Source: Komarekiella delphini-convector SJRDD-AB1
GTDB lineage: Bacteria; Cyanobacteriota; Cyanobacteriia; Cyanobacteriales; Nostocaceae
Assembly: GCF_014831675.1 (NCBI RefSeq)
Contig: NZ_VJXY01000005.1
Span: 184,070-248,069, forward strand
DNA: 64,000 bases
Direction: 5' to 3'
Part shown: one piece after another, positions 6,668 through 15,460 of the stretch
Numbering within the stretch: the first letter of the stretch is position 1
Layout: each line of letters begins with the position of its first letter
Notes under the pieces: model-generated
Databases searched by the model: none
What the model saw: only the letters and a program-made list of their open reading frames with translations
What the model was told of the DNA's origin: nothing
Position numbers and translations under genes: made by a program

Positions 6668-8614
6668 TTAAATTTGTAACAACCCCTCTGGATTCACTGA
6701 TAAAAGCGATCGCCTCTGCAAACCTTCACGGGATAAAATTTCATTGGCTGCTAATAAGCCACTACTAACCGCTCGTTCCATCAAGCCGCAAGGGAAAGGC
6801 ATTTTTACCCAATCTCCTGCAAACAATAAGTTAGAAACACTAGTACTAGTTTCTGGACGTTCTGCATAACTATTTGGTGGATAACCCGAAAAGTTATTTT
6901 GATTCACTAATTCCTGATGCAGTACATTTGCTTGCTGTAACTCTGGAACAATTTCGTAGAGTTCCTGCTCAAATTTCGTTAACAAAGCTTCCTGGGTAGG
7001 GAATTCTTTTGCTTTGTAGCAGTAAGCGTGTAACTCAACCACGCTACCACCAGTACGTTTCGCCCAATCGATGAATTGTTCTTGAATGCGGTGATAAAGG
7101 GTAATACTGTCTGTGAGTTGATAACCAGATAAAGATGTAAAATTACTCTGTTCCCACTCAAAATCGCGGTCAAACCAGAAACGACAAACAGCAAACGGAT
7201 CAGCGATACTCAAGTTTTCTACTTGCGATCGCACTTTTTGATCTACATCTCCACTCACTCGCTTCCATAATTGTTGCACTCCAGGGACATCGGTAGCTAA
7301 AACATAATAATCTGCTTGAATTGTCTCTGGTGACGGCGATTTAGAATTTGTCGCTACCAGTTGCAAGTTCTCATCCTGCTGTTGCACTACTTGAAACTTA
7401 GCTAAATCTCGTTGTGCAGGGCCTTTTACAACTTTACCATCAGCAGTAAAAACTGCTCCATGACAAGGACAATGAAACTTGCCATCTGCTGCTGTTTGCA
7501 CAGTACAACCTTGATGAGTACAGGTAAGAGAAATCGCCTCTTTACCCCCAGATTTTACAGCAAATACTTCATCAGCTGCACCAAAATATTCTATTTCTTT
7601 GTCAGCAACAACTGAATTCCGTTTTACCCAAAAAGGCACATTATTTTGATTACTACCAAGGTAATATTTGAGTGCATCAATCTTACCTTGTACAGCAGGA
7701 ATTTCGCTTACAGTTGCACCTGTGATAATTTTGCCACCATGACGTTGAATTTCTCTAGCGATAGGTTGTACTAAACTTGTTCCCATGTCATCTTTAGTAC
7801 CATTAAAAGCTAGTCCTTCAGGGTTGCCAAAAAAATAAAAGTGGAAGAACTGCATGAGTTCTCCGACACTCATCACATCTGGTGCATTCAAGCTAGATTT
7901 AGCAAAAGGTAGAAAATACAAATCGTATAAACCTTGAGGAAATTCTGTTTTTACCCAGTCAGCAACAGATATATTATCGAACCGTTGATAGTTCTTTTCT
8001 CTTTGAAAACCAGTAATTGCTTGAAAGACTTGTAAATGTTTGAATTTAGTCAGATTAATCCCCCATCGGAAGCGGTTGGGAGAAGCGATCGCTAAATCTA
8101 TAATATTCCAAGGAAAGGCAGAACTACTGGGGCGAAATACCTCTGGTTTATATTTTGAATCGCGGTAGACAACAGAATAAAAGTTTAATGATTGAAAATT
8201 ATCAACAATTCCCAATTCGCTTACGATACTATTCAGGTTATAATACTGCGGAAAAAAGCCATGAAAGCCATGTTCCATCTTAAAAGTTTCACCAGCGGCT
8301 TCTATTTGCCAACTAGCAATTTTGCCACCGAGTTGCGGGGATTTTTCTAGAAGTGTTACTAAAAATCCTCTTTGACTCAACTCATAAGCACAAGCTAAAC
8401 CTGCTAATCCACCCCCAATCACTACAACACTTTTACCTTGATTTAACATCCGTGGTAAGCTAAGGATATCTTTTTGAAAAACTGTTGGCTTTGGCTTAGT
8501 AAACCGGGAGTATCCTGTTAATCCGGCAATTGCACTAATGCCGAATAATTTGAGTAATGTCCGACGAGAGATAGATGATTCCAGTGAATTAAATAGTTGG
8601 CTCATTGGTGACAA
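6668..8614 (-). CDS. Tat-exported FAD oxidoreductase with embedded Rieske domain (carotenoid desaturase family)
   Basis: The 648-residue protein begins with a twin-arginine signal (SISRRTLLKLFG, residues 14-25). Next is a Rossmann FAD motif (VVVIGGGLAGLACAYELSQR, 63-82) of the phytoene-desaturase/amine-oxidase type. A Rieske [2Fe-2S] module is inserted in the fold, with ligands C365, H367, C382 and H385 in CTHQGC and CPCHGAVF. C370 and C384 are also present, the pair that forms the disulfide in cytochrome b6f/bc1 Rieske proteins. The C-terminal FAD segment is NLLFAGDWVKMPFPCGLMERA. FAD oxidoreductases of this kind with a Rieske module are related to CrtU/CruE carotenoid desaturases, so a carotenoid substrate is plausible but not shown. 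It is divergent from a TetR regulator gene, which may control it. Confidence 0.85.
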   Translation of the reverse strand: MSPMSQLFNSLESSISRRTLLKLFGISAIAGLTGYSRFTKPKPTVFQKDILSLPRMLNQGKSVVVIGGGLAGLACAYELSQRGFLVTLLEKSPQLGGKIASWQIEAAGETFKMEHGFHGFFPQYYNLNSIVSELGIVDNFQSLNFYSVVYRDSKYKPEVFRPSSSAFPWNIIDLAIASPNRFRWGINLTKFKHLQVFQAITGFQREKNYQRFDNISVADWVKTEFPQGLYDLYFLPFAKSSLNAPDVMSVGELMQFFHFYFFGNPEGLAFNGTKDDMGTSLVQPIAREIQRHGGKIITGATVSEIPAVQGKIDALKYYLGSNQNNVPFWVKRNSVVADKEIEYFGAADEVFAVKSGGKEAISLTCTHQGCTVQTAADGKFHCPCHGAVFTADGKVVKGPAQRDLAKFQVVQQQDENLQLVATNSKSPSPETIQADYYVLATDVPGVQQLWKRVSGDVDQKVRSQVENLSIADPFAVCRFWFDRDFEWEQSNFTSLSGYQLTDSITLYHRIQEQFIDWAKRTGGSVVELHAYCYKAKEFPTQEALLTKFEQELYEIVPELQQANVLHQELVNQNNFSGYPPNSYAERPETSTSVSNLLFAGDWVKMPFPCGLMERAVSSGLLAANEILSREGLQRRSLLSVNPEGLLQI

Positions 8615-8761
8615 AATTAACTCTTCACAATGAATTACTGGCGTGAAATAATAGCTGTGAGTTAGCAGGTTTTTTGCAGGATTTTCCCCATTTATGTCTT
8701 AATCCTAAACGGATTTATTTTGGCAGCATGGGAGAAAGTGTCAAAAATTTAGGTTAACAAT

Positions 8762-8790
8762 TTGACAGTGTAATATAATATCTAATAATT
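8762..8790 (+). promoter_or_regulatory. Candidate promoter of the TetR gene
   Basis: TTGACA at 8762-8767 is followed about 17 bases later by an AATAAT-like box, about 30 bases before the ATG at 8819. It lies in the 204-base gap shared with the divergent oxidoreductase gene, a common place for an autoregulating TetR operator. No clear operator palindrome was found. Confidence 0.35.
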
Positions 8791-8818
8791 GACTACTAAG
8801 CGTTAGGTAGGTTTAGGA

Positions 8819-9421
8819 ATGTCAAGCGATCGCTCCTCTCCTAAACAAGAGTCTTCTAGTGGACACAATCGCGTTCTTGATGAGGCTGAACGACTTTTTC
8901 GTATGCGAGGCTACAATGCAGTGACGATGAGGGATATAGCTTGTGAAGTGGGAATTCGTCAGGCATCATTGTACTATCACTTTGCCAGCAAAGAGCAACT
9001 TTTTGTAGCTGTCACCGAGCGGATGTTTGAGCGTCACCGCATTGGATTACAACAGGCAATAGGCGAAAATAGTCATGATTTGCGATCGCAACTTCACGCA
9101 GCATCGGTATGGTTTCTCTCTCAACCTCCCGTCCATTTTTTGAGCATGGTACACACAGATATGCCCTTGTTGGCTGAGGAGAATGTCAAAAAGCTTTCGG
9201 CTTGTTCCTACCAATCTATCTTTGAGCCGCTTCGACAGACATTTATCCAAGCGCAAGAACGAGGCGAGATTCGAGATATTCGTCCCAATTGGCTAGCTGG
9301 ATTCTTTTTATCTGTGATGGAAAGTATACCTTATGCCACAACCTTTCCGGGTGCTGCACCCAAAGAAGTAATGGTGAACGAAATGATTGGCGTTTTGTTG
9401 GATGGGTTGAAACCGGAATAA
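8819..9421 (+). CDS. TetR/AcrR-family transcriptional regulator
   Basis: The 200-residue protein has a classic N-terminal TetR helix-turn-helix (about residues 18-65): LDEAERLFRMRGYNAVTMRD, then IACEVGIRQASLYYHFASKE. The rest is a helical ligand-binding and dimer domain ending in a weakly conserved stretch (FFLSVMESIPYATTFPG). TetR proteins usually repress and are released by a small ligand. The gene starts with an ATG and lies 204 bases from the divergent Rieske/FAD oxidoreductase gene, so it probably controls that gene and itself. The ligand is unknown. A GCGATCGC site lies within the first codons. Confidence 0.93.
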   Translation: MSSDRSSPKQESSSGHNRVLDEAERLFRMRGYNAVTMRDIACEVGIRQASLYYHFASKEQLFVAVTERMFERHRIGLQQAIGENSHDLRSQLHAASVWFLSQPPVHFLSMVHTDMPLLAEENVKKLSACSYQSIFEPLRQTFIQAQERGEIRDIRPNWLAGFFLSVMESIPYATTFPGAAPKEVMVNEMIGVLLDGLKPE

Positions 9422-9425
9422 TTAA

Positions 9426-9460
9426 CAGTAAACAGTAAACAGTAAACAGTAAACGGTAAA
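9426..9460. repeat. 7-bp tandem repeat (CAGTAAA)
   Basis: Five copies of CAGTAAA follow the TetR stop codon. Its reverse complement (TTTACTG repeated) appears at 9595-9612, so the two tracts could pair and enclose about 130 bases. The remaining part of the 9422-9722 gap has no clear gene. Confidence 0.7.
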
Positions 9461-9722
9461 CATAATTGGGTTTAAGGGGAACCACTAAGGGGGCGCTCAC
9501 TTCCAACTGAAAACTAATAACCCAAAGCCGATAAGTGGCAGGCGCTATCTGGCGGGTTTAAATCCCCCATCATCCGCCGTTAGGACTGATAACAGTTTAC
9601 TGTTTACTGTTCACTAAGATGTTGTCCTTGGACGACTTTCTTAATTACGAATACGAATTGGTATAAGTTGGTGCTTACATATATCTATAGCGTAAACTTG
9701 GTAACACTAACGGATTACCAAT

Positions 9723-11237
9723 ATGCGTGTTCAAGTAGTTGTAGTTTTGATAGTGGCGATGTTAGTGGGTGGGGAAAATCCAGAGGCGCTTGCAGACTCT
9801 CAATCTTCTACTCAGAATGGGCTTGGTGGCATTCTGACGGAACCTCAACGGGGATATGCTAAATACGGTGATTATGTAGGCTCGACTTCAGTAGAAAACC
9901 CAAAAGCGGAAACTGCTCAAAATATTGAGTTTTCTCAGAGAGTTGTTAAAGATATCCAGATACGTTTTGTTAATGATAAAGGTCAGTTGGTCGATGACAA
10001 GGGTCAGCCCATTCAGGGGCGTACCCAGAGAGATTTTATCATTGGTCTTTTGAGACTCAAACCCGGTCAGGTTTTCCGCAAGGATGTACTTCAAGCAGAC
10101 TTACAACGACTTAGAAGATTGGAATCATTTGCTCAAGTCAATGTTTTTCAACAAGAAGATGCTTCTGGCGTTAACATCATCTATAACATTAAAGAGCGTC
10201 GCTATCCTGCTCTAAAATTCGGTGGCGGCGAAAGCGATGATATTGGCCTTTTCGGTCAGGTAGGTTATGAAGATGCAAACATCAGTGGTCTTAACGATGA
10301 ACTAGATACAACTCTTCAGATAAGTAGTAAAGATGTGCAGTTTTATGGTCAGTTCACAAGCCCTTATCGTCCTGGAGAACCAAACCGTTTAGGCTATAGC
10401 ATCAGAGGTTTTCGTACGCGAGATTTATCTTCAAGCTTCAACGAAGATATCAGACTCTCCAACGGTGACAAAGTGCGCGAGGGACGATTTGGCGGTTCTG
10501 TAGCACTTTTAAAATCTTTCGATGATTGGGATACATCTGTAGCTCTTAACTATACCAGAATCAGCCTGCGCGATCGCGATTACAATGTGACACAAGTCGA
10601 TAGATTAGGGAGTCCCCTTTCCTTAAGCGGTACTGGCATTGATGACCTGTTTACAGTATCATTTGCAGTATCCAGAGATCAACGCGATCGCCGTGAAGAT
10701 CCAACTCAAGGATCAATCCTCACCCTCAGCACTGAACAGGCGATTCCCATTGGACTCGGCAATATTTCCAGCAACCGACTCCGGGGAGACTATATCCAAT
10801 ACTTACCAGTCAGCTGGATAGGTAATAATCAGTCAACTGACAATCCAGAAATGTTGGCGATTAATCTACAAATTGGGACAATCATTGGAGATTTTCCACC
10901 AGCCAACGCCTTTGATATCGGCGGACTAGATTCTGTAAGGGGTTACGGTTATGGTAAAGTTGCCAGTGGTCGAACTTATGGCTTAGCTTCTGTGGAATAT
11001 CGTTTCCCAATTTTCCAGTCAATAGGAGGCGTTATCTTTACTGACTTCGGCTCAGATTTCGGCTCTGGTAAAACAGTCCTAGGAGAACCAGGCGTACTAC
11101 GAGGTAAACCTGGGAGCGGCTTTGGTTACGGCTTAGGATTGCGAGTCAAGTCACCCTTTGGACTAATTCGGGGCGACTTAGGAATTAGCGACCAAGGAGA
11201 AGTTAGATTTGAAGTCACCACAGGTCAGCGATTTTAA
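9723..11237 (+). CDS. Omp85-superfamily outer membrane protein (BamA/TamA-like)
   Basis: The 504-residue protein has a signal peptide ending ALA at about residue 24. One POTRA-like domain follows (VVKDIQIRFVNDKGQ... to NIIYNIKERRYP, about 70-160). A beta-barrel makes up the rest, with the Omp85 hallmark VRGYGYG in the region of strand 12 and the C-terminal RVKSPFGLIRGDLGI. Omp85 proteins insert or translocate proteins at the outer membrane. With only one POTRA it is shorter than the main cyanobacterial Omp85 (which has three), so an accessory or surface protein is likely. The ATG at 9723 lies 302 bases after the TetR gene. Its partner is unknown. Confidence 0.88.
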   Translation: MRVQVVVVLIVAMLVGGENPEALADSQSSTQNGLGGILTEPQRGYAKYGDYVGSTSVENPKAETAQNIEFSQRVVKDIQIRFVNDKGQLVDDKGQPIQGRTQRDFIIGLLRLKPGQVFRKDVLQADLQRLRRLESFAQVNVFQQEDASGVNIIYNIKERRYPALKFGGGESDDIGLFGQVGYEDANISGLNDELDTTLQISSKDVQFYGQFTSPYRPGEPNRLGYSIRGFRTRDLSSSFNEDIRLSNGDKVREGRFGGSVALLKSFDDWDTSVALNYTRISLRDRDYNVTQVDRLGSPLSLSGTGIDDLFTVSFAVSRDQRDRREDPTQGSILTLSTEQAIPIGLGNISSNRLRGDYIQYLPVSWIGNNQSTDNPEMLAINLQIGTIIGDFPPANAFDIGGLDSVRGYGYGKVASGRTYGLASVEYRFPIFQSIGGVIFTDFGSDFGSGKTVLGEPGVLRGKPGSGFGYGLGLRVKSPFGLIRGDLGISDQGEVRFEVTTGQRF

Positions 11238-11324
11238 TAATTACAGCAATTTTTATGTTTTTAGACCACACTCTTGATTTCTCTGTGTGGCTCTGTCTTT
11301 AAAAGTTTCCTAGGTTGGGAAACC

Positions 11325-11404
11325 CCGAAGTTCTGATCGCTATGCGGGTCTTACTGCCCAACCGTTCTTTCAGAACGGTTGCCTTGTGTCCAAAGGACAC
11401 AAGG
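11325..11404. repeat. Dispersed hairpin repeat, copy B
   Basis: Bases 11325-11391 are the inverted copy of window bases 1-67. The stem AACCGTTCT/AGAACGGTT is kept. The copy is followed by a second palindrome: CCTTGTGTCC, three bases, GGACACAAGG (11382-11404). A long open frame through this region is an artefact; the permease starts at 11606. Confidence 0.8.
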
Positions 11405-11605
11405 GAGAGGCGCAAGGCTTTGCGCCTCTCGGCAGTGATACAGACCATCGCCGGACGTCGGCGCTCAGACTTCTCTCCGCCTATAGAACTTTTCGCTGCG
11501 CCTCTGCGTGAGATCAAAAAAACGTGGTACATTTACCTAAAAATAGCTGTAATTTTTACTCCGCGCTCCTCTGCGTTTAAATCTTCTCTTCCAACCCCTT
11601 ACAAA

Positions 11606-12379
11606 ATGAAGTATTGGCGTGAAACCATAGCTATAACTCAGCGCATCTTAATTGAACTCTTGCGCCGTAGACGCAGCCTAATCTTTTGGAGTATTTTCCC
11701 CGTTTCATTGTTAATCCTTAGCGGATTTATTTTATCAGAACGGGCAAACCTATCATTAGCTGTTGCTTTTGAATATGCTGCACCCTCAACTTTGGTAGGT
11801 GCGGCATTATTTTTTAGCTGCTTGGGTGGAAGCGTAGCAACCGTAGTTGCAGAAAGAGAACAGCAAACCCTCAAACGCCTGTTTATTTCTCCCTTGAGTG
11901 GTACATCCTATTTTTTAGGAATTTTTCTCGCTCATACCTGCATTGGAATTGGACAGACAATCTTGGTTTACACTGTCGCCGCCTTTTGGGGTGCTACCTT
12001 CAAAGGTTCGATATTCTTGGGACTCGTAATTATTTTATTAAGTATCGTTTCTTACGTTGGCTTAGGCTTTATTTTAGGTACACAATTGGCACGCCGTACC
12101 GAAGATGTTAACGCGCTGGTAGCAGCTTTTGGAGTGCCTTTATTAATATTAGGTGGAGCATTTTTACCGAGTTCATTGTTTCCAAAAACACTCATTAATA
12201 TTGCCAAATATGACCCAATTTATCACATGAATGAAGCTCTAGTAGGAGTTTCAGCTAAGGGTGAAGAAATTAGTAGTATTACATCACACTTTGTGTTTCT
12301 CTTAGTTTTTGCTGCGGTGATGGTTTTAGGTGGATGGTTATCTTATCGGCGGATGTTGATAGTTGAAAGGAAACTGTGA
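11606..12379 (+). CDS. ABC-2 type transporter permease
   Basis: The 257-residue protein has about six hydrophobic helices and the ABC-2 pattern, including the short coupling segment AEREQQTLKRLFISPLSG (about residues 87-104) and FGVPLLILGGAFLPSSLFP. It would be the membrane half of an exporter of drugs, lipids or polysaccharide. The start is the ATG at 11606 (MKYWRETIAITQRIL). The frame is open upstream but passes through a dispersed repeat, so I reject the longer form. No ATPase is adjacent. The nearest suitable one is at 24352, on the other side of the CRISPR operon and on the same strand. Confidence 0.88.
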   Translation: MKYWRETIAITQRILIELLRRRRSLIFWSIFPVSLLILSGFILSERANLSLAVAFEYAAPSTLVGAALFFSCLGGSVATVVAEREQQTLKRLFISPLSGTSYFLGIFLAHTCIGIGQTILVYTVAAFWGATFKGSIFLGLVIILLSIVSYVGLGFILGTQLARRTEDVNALVAAFGVPLLILGGAFLPSSLFPKTLINIAKYDPIYHMNEALVGVSAKGEEISSITSHFVFLLVFAAVMVLGGWLSYRRMLIVERKL

Positions 12380-12498
12380 TTTAGTCGTTGCAGTCCTTTT
12401 GGAAGGAGCAGTTAGGTATAACACCAGCATAAAGCAACCTGGAATTAGCCTCTTCCAGTAGCATGTATGATGTAGCCATTAGTTGAAAGACTGAAGCA

Positions 12499-12804
12499 AT
12501 GACTACCTACAAAATCGATTTAAAAGACGAGATTTTGCGGATTAATTTTGGCGAACCTGCTCAAAATGATCAAATTGTTCGTGATGCAGCAGCGCGGCTG
12601 GAAGAGATGGTTGAATCTGGAGAACTTACAGGAGGGCAACTACTGAAGATTAATGGGCCAGTATCAGTGCCAGTGGCGTTTGTATTAGCGCATAAACTTG
12701 CTCATATTTACGGTGCAATTGCTTGCTTTGATCCTAAGTTAGGTAAATATGTAATTTCTATCACACATGATCCAGCATATAAACTGGGAGACTTAATCGA
12801 TTAA
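12499..12804 (+). CDS. csx3: Csx3 ring nuclease (Crn3 family)
   Basis: The 101-residue protein matches stand-alone Csx3, which cleaves cyclic oligoadenylate (cA4) and so turns off type III CRISPR signalling. Seen here: the family's core LLKINGPVSVPVAFVLAHKL (49-68), then GAIACFDPKLGKYVISITHD, and the end GDLID. H65 in LAHK, H69 and D78 in FDPKLG correspond to positions conserved in archaeal Csx3. It is not fused to the AAA-like domain found on some cyanobacterial Csx3. It lies 383 bases ahead of cas10 on the same strand. The gap makes a separate promoter for cas10 possible. The ATG is preceded by a weak ribosome site. Confidence 0.88.
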   Translation: MTTYKIDLKDEILRINFGEPAQNDQIVRDAAARLEEMVESGELTGGQLLKINGPVSVPVAFVLAHKLAHIYGAIACFDPKLGKYVISITHDPAYKLGDLID

Positions 12805-12953
12805 AGTACTTCACTAGAAACTCAGATGAAAAATTACTCTGAACCTCTAGCTTTGGTGGAGGTTAGTAGTACAATCACGCGCAAAACTAAGTTAGTAATG
12901 CAACATATAGATTATGCAGTTATACTGACTGAGGATATATCGAAATTTCTCAT

Positions 12954-13148
12954 ATGGCAGGGCTGAAAATTATTGCGATTATTCATAGTGATTATTATGG
13001 CGTGAGCGATATCCAAGGACAAGCCGCTGCACGTTTACGCATTGAGTCATCATCCATGCTCACAGGTAGCGTTCATCGCTTACAACGAAGCGAGGATGTA
13101 TCTCAGCGTCCGATGGTGCAGGCGTTGGTGGGGTTGAGTAATGGGTAG
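12954..13148 (+). CDS. Small ORF between csx3 and cas10, doubtful
   Basis: A 64-residue frame (MAGLKIIAIIHSDYYGVSDI...) with an ATG fills part of the 382-base gap between csx3 and cas10. I do not recognise it. The N-terminal third could form a beta-strand, the middle is Ala/Arg-rich. Its ribosome site is poor. It may be a remnant or chance frame, and the rest of the gap shows nothing. Confidence 0.25.
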   Translation: MAGLKIIAIIHSDYYGVSDIQGQAAARLRIESSSMLTGSVHRLQRSEDVSQRPMVQALVGLSNG

Positions 13149-13186
13149 GGGTAATTGCAGAATTATCTACAAAGAAAACAAGTAAT

Positions 13187-15460
13187 ATGGAAAATACAAA
13201 TTTTATTACGACTGCGATCGCTTGGTGTTTAGCTTGGGGTGAGCAACGATCGCCTAAGTATAATTTAGAAATATTACAGCAAATGCGCCAAGCTTTGAAG
13301 GAGGGAACAGAAGTACCTCAAGAAGTACAGGCGTTAGCTAAACAAGTTCAAGAATTACAGAATTTGCCATTCCCAAATACAGTAGAAGAACTAAAACAGT
13401 ATACAGAGAAATATGCTCATTTGTGGGATTCTCAAATTGGCTTAGTTTATGGTGGTGCGACTAAGATTAAACAGTATGTGTTTGAAGTAGCTAAACTTTC
13501 AGATATTCGTGGTGCTTCGGCACTACTTGATAAAATTAATCTAATTGATTTACCTGCTTTTTTTGGTGAATATGGAAATGTACCTAAATCAATCTCAATA
13601 TCTCAATGGCTAAAAAAGCACTTCTCGGATTTAGAAGCAGCTTTGATTCCTGAATTAATTATCTATTCTACTGGCGGTAATATTTTAGCTTTTTGTCCAG
13701 CATATTTTGCAGATGATTTAGCGAATGCAATTGAAAGGCGCTACACTGAAGAAACTTTAACTGCTAATCCTTGTGCAGTATGTGCTAAATTTAAAGCCCT
13801 AGAAATTCGTTTTGGCTTATTACAAAATCAGATTGATAAAACATTCTGGTTGCAAGAATATAATAATAATCTTAAACATGAATTGATAGAAGCCTATTTT
13901 TCTCAATCTGATGCAAATGATTCAGAGCAAGCATTTAAGGAACGCAAAAGTTTTAATGAATTGACTGGAAAATTAGTTTCCCTATTCAACCAGCGACGTA
14001 ACGGTAATGATTTTCTAAATCGTCCCAGTCGCCGTTATCCACCAATGTTTGAAACACACCCTTATTTAAAGAGAGATGAGGGCGATCGCAGATCATCTGT
14101 GATGAAAGCTGAAGGTCTTCCTAATGAACCTTACTTCTCAGAGGCTTTAGCTCGTAAGCGCATTGTTGGACAAATATCTAAACAAGATGATAGCCCTACA
14201 GATTGGTACTATCAAGCAGGTTTTGATTGGAAACCTAATCAAATTTCTATCCCCAGTTGGGTTAAAAAATTTGAGGATTTTTTAGTTAAAAATAAATTAG
14301 CTGATCAATATTATAACGGAATTAAGTCTTCTGAAGAAGCACGTTCTTTAATAGAAATTGGTAATACCAGTACACCGAATGCTTTTGTTGCCTATATCTA
14401 TGCTGACGGCAATAATATGGGTGGCTATATTCAGAAGATTCAAACTCCACAAGAATATCAACAGTTCAGTAATGATATCTTCAAAGCCACTGAACAGTCA
14501 GTTTATAAGGCACTAGCTAAACATCTACATCCTCATCTACTTAATAACATCAAGGATCAAGATAAAGTACACCGCAATGGTCACTGGATTCATCCATTTG
14601 AAGTTTTGACTATTGGCGGGGATGATGTGATGCTGATTGTACCAGCAGATAAAGCATTAGATATTGCCAAAACCATCGGTGAAGAATTTGAAAATTATCT
14701 TGTAACTCAAGCAGACGGCTATAAATCAGATAAAAATTATCAATCTCTATTAGTACATCGATATAAAGGAGAACAGCAAATTTCTGGAAAAAACCAATGT
14801 CGATTAAGTATGTCAACTGGAGTGTTAATCACGGCTGAAGATACACCAATATACTATGCAGAAAAACTTACTAATCAGCTACTAAAATCTGCAAAAAAAC
14901 TGGCGAAAGACTTGAAAAAGCATGGTTACAATGGTGGGACAGTAGACTTTTTGGTGATGAAATCTGTAACAATGATTTCTTCCAATATTAATGAGTTTCG
15001 CACTCAAGGATTAATCAAATCTGGAACCAGACAGCAAAAACTCAAGTTGTATGCTGCACCCTATACCCTGCACGAACTTGGTGGACTTTTAGAAACGGCG
15101 AAAGCTTTGAAAGATGCAGAATTTCCGCGATCGCAACTTTATCAAATTCGCAGTTTACTAGAACGGAGTAAACAGACAGCCATACTCAATTATCGTTATT
15201 TCCGAGTGCGATTGAGTGACAAAAAAGCTCAAGATTTATTGAAACAACAGTTTGAAGACGCATGGTGTAAACCTAAAAATCCAGCTAATAATGGCAACCT
15301 TGCACCTTGGATGTCTTTGAAAGAGGAGAAAGAAGGAACTGATGAAAAAGTTACTTACGAAACTATCTGGCGAGATCTAGTAGATTTATACCCTTTTATC
15401 GCCAAATCACAGGAAAATTATTCTCTCACAAAATCAAAGCAACAAACATTGCAACCATGA
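13187..15460 (+). CDS. cas10: Type III CRISPR Cas10 (large subunit, cyclase)
   Basis: The 757-residue protein is the large subunit of a type III effector complex. Palm 1 is degenerate (STGGNILAF, with GGNI at 163-166). A zinc-type CxxC follows (NPCAVC, C196 and C199). Palm 2 begins near YADGNNMGG (D407) and has the intact cyclase motif IGGDDVML (G477-D480), so synthesis of cyclic oligoadenylate is expected. The N-terminal 120 residues show no HD nuclease motif, so target DNA cleavage by Cas10 is not expected. VYGGATKIKQYVFEVAKLSD and IRGASALLDKI are typical of cyanobacterial Cas10/Cmr2. Its stop overlaps the next start (ATGA at 15457). The neighbouring csx10 assigns it to type III-D. Confidence 0.95.
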   Translation: MENTNFITTAIAWCLAWGEQRSPKYNLEILQQMRQALKEGTEVPQEVQALAKQVQELQNLPFPNTVEELKQYTEKYAHLWDSQIGLVYGGATKIKQYVFEVAKLSDIRGASALLDKINLIDLPAFFGEYGNVPKSISISQWLKKHFSDLEAALIPELIIYSTGGNILAFCPAYFADDLANAIERRYTEETLTANPCAVCAKFKALEIRFGLLQNQIDKTFWLQEYNNNLKHELIEAYFSQSDANDSEQAFKERKSFNELTGKLVSLFNQRRNGNDFLNRPSRRYPPMFETHPYLKRDEGDRRSSVMKAEGLPNEPYFSEALARKRIVGQISKQDDSPTDWYYQAGFDWKPNQISIPSWVKKFEDFLVKNKLADQYYNGIKSSEEARSLIEIGNTSTPNAFVAYIYADGNNMGGYIQKIQTPQEYQQFSNDIFKATEQSVYKALAKHLHPHLLNNIKDQDKVHRNGHWIHPFEVLTIGGDDVMLIVPADKALDIAKTIGEEFENYLVTQADGYKSDKNYQSLLVHRYKGEQQISGKNQCRLSMSTGVLITAEDTPIYYAEKLTNQLLKSAKKLAKDLKKHGYNGGTVDFLVMKSVTMISSNINEFRTQGLIKSGTRQQKLKLYAAPYTLHELGGLLETAKALKDAEFPRSQLYQIRSLLERSKQTAILNYRYFRVRLSDKKAQDLLKQQFEDAWCKPKNPANNGNLAPWMSLKEEKEGTDEKVTYETIWRDLVDLYPFIAKSQENYSLTKSKQQTLQP

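Noticed and set aside
9540-9585. T-arm-like sequence GGGTTTAAATCCC that could be a tRNA 3' half
   Set aside because: I could not fold an acceptor stem or anticodon arm; the T-loop differs from the consensus.
11315-11605. N-terminal extension of the ABC-2 permease by 97 residues
   Set aside because: It lies in dispersed repeat sequence, and the permease family starts at the ATG 11606.
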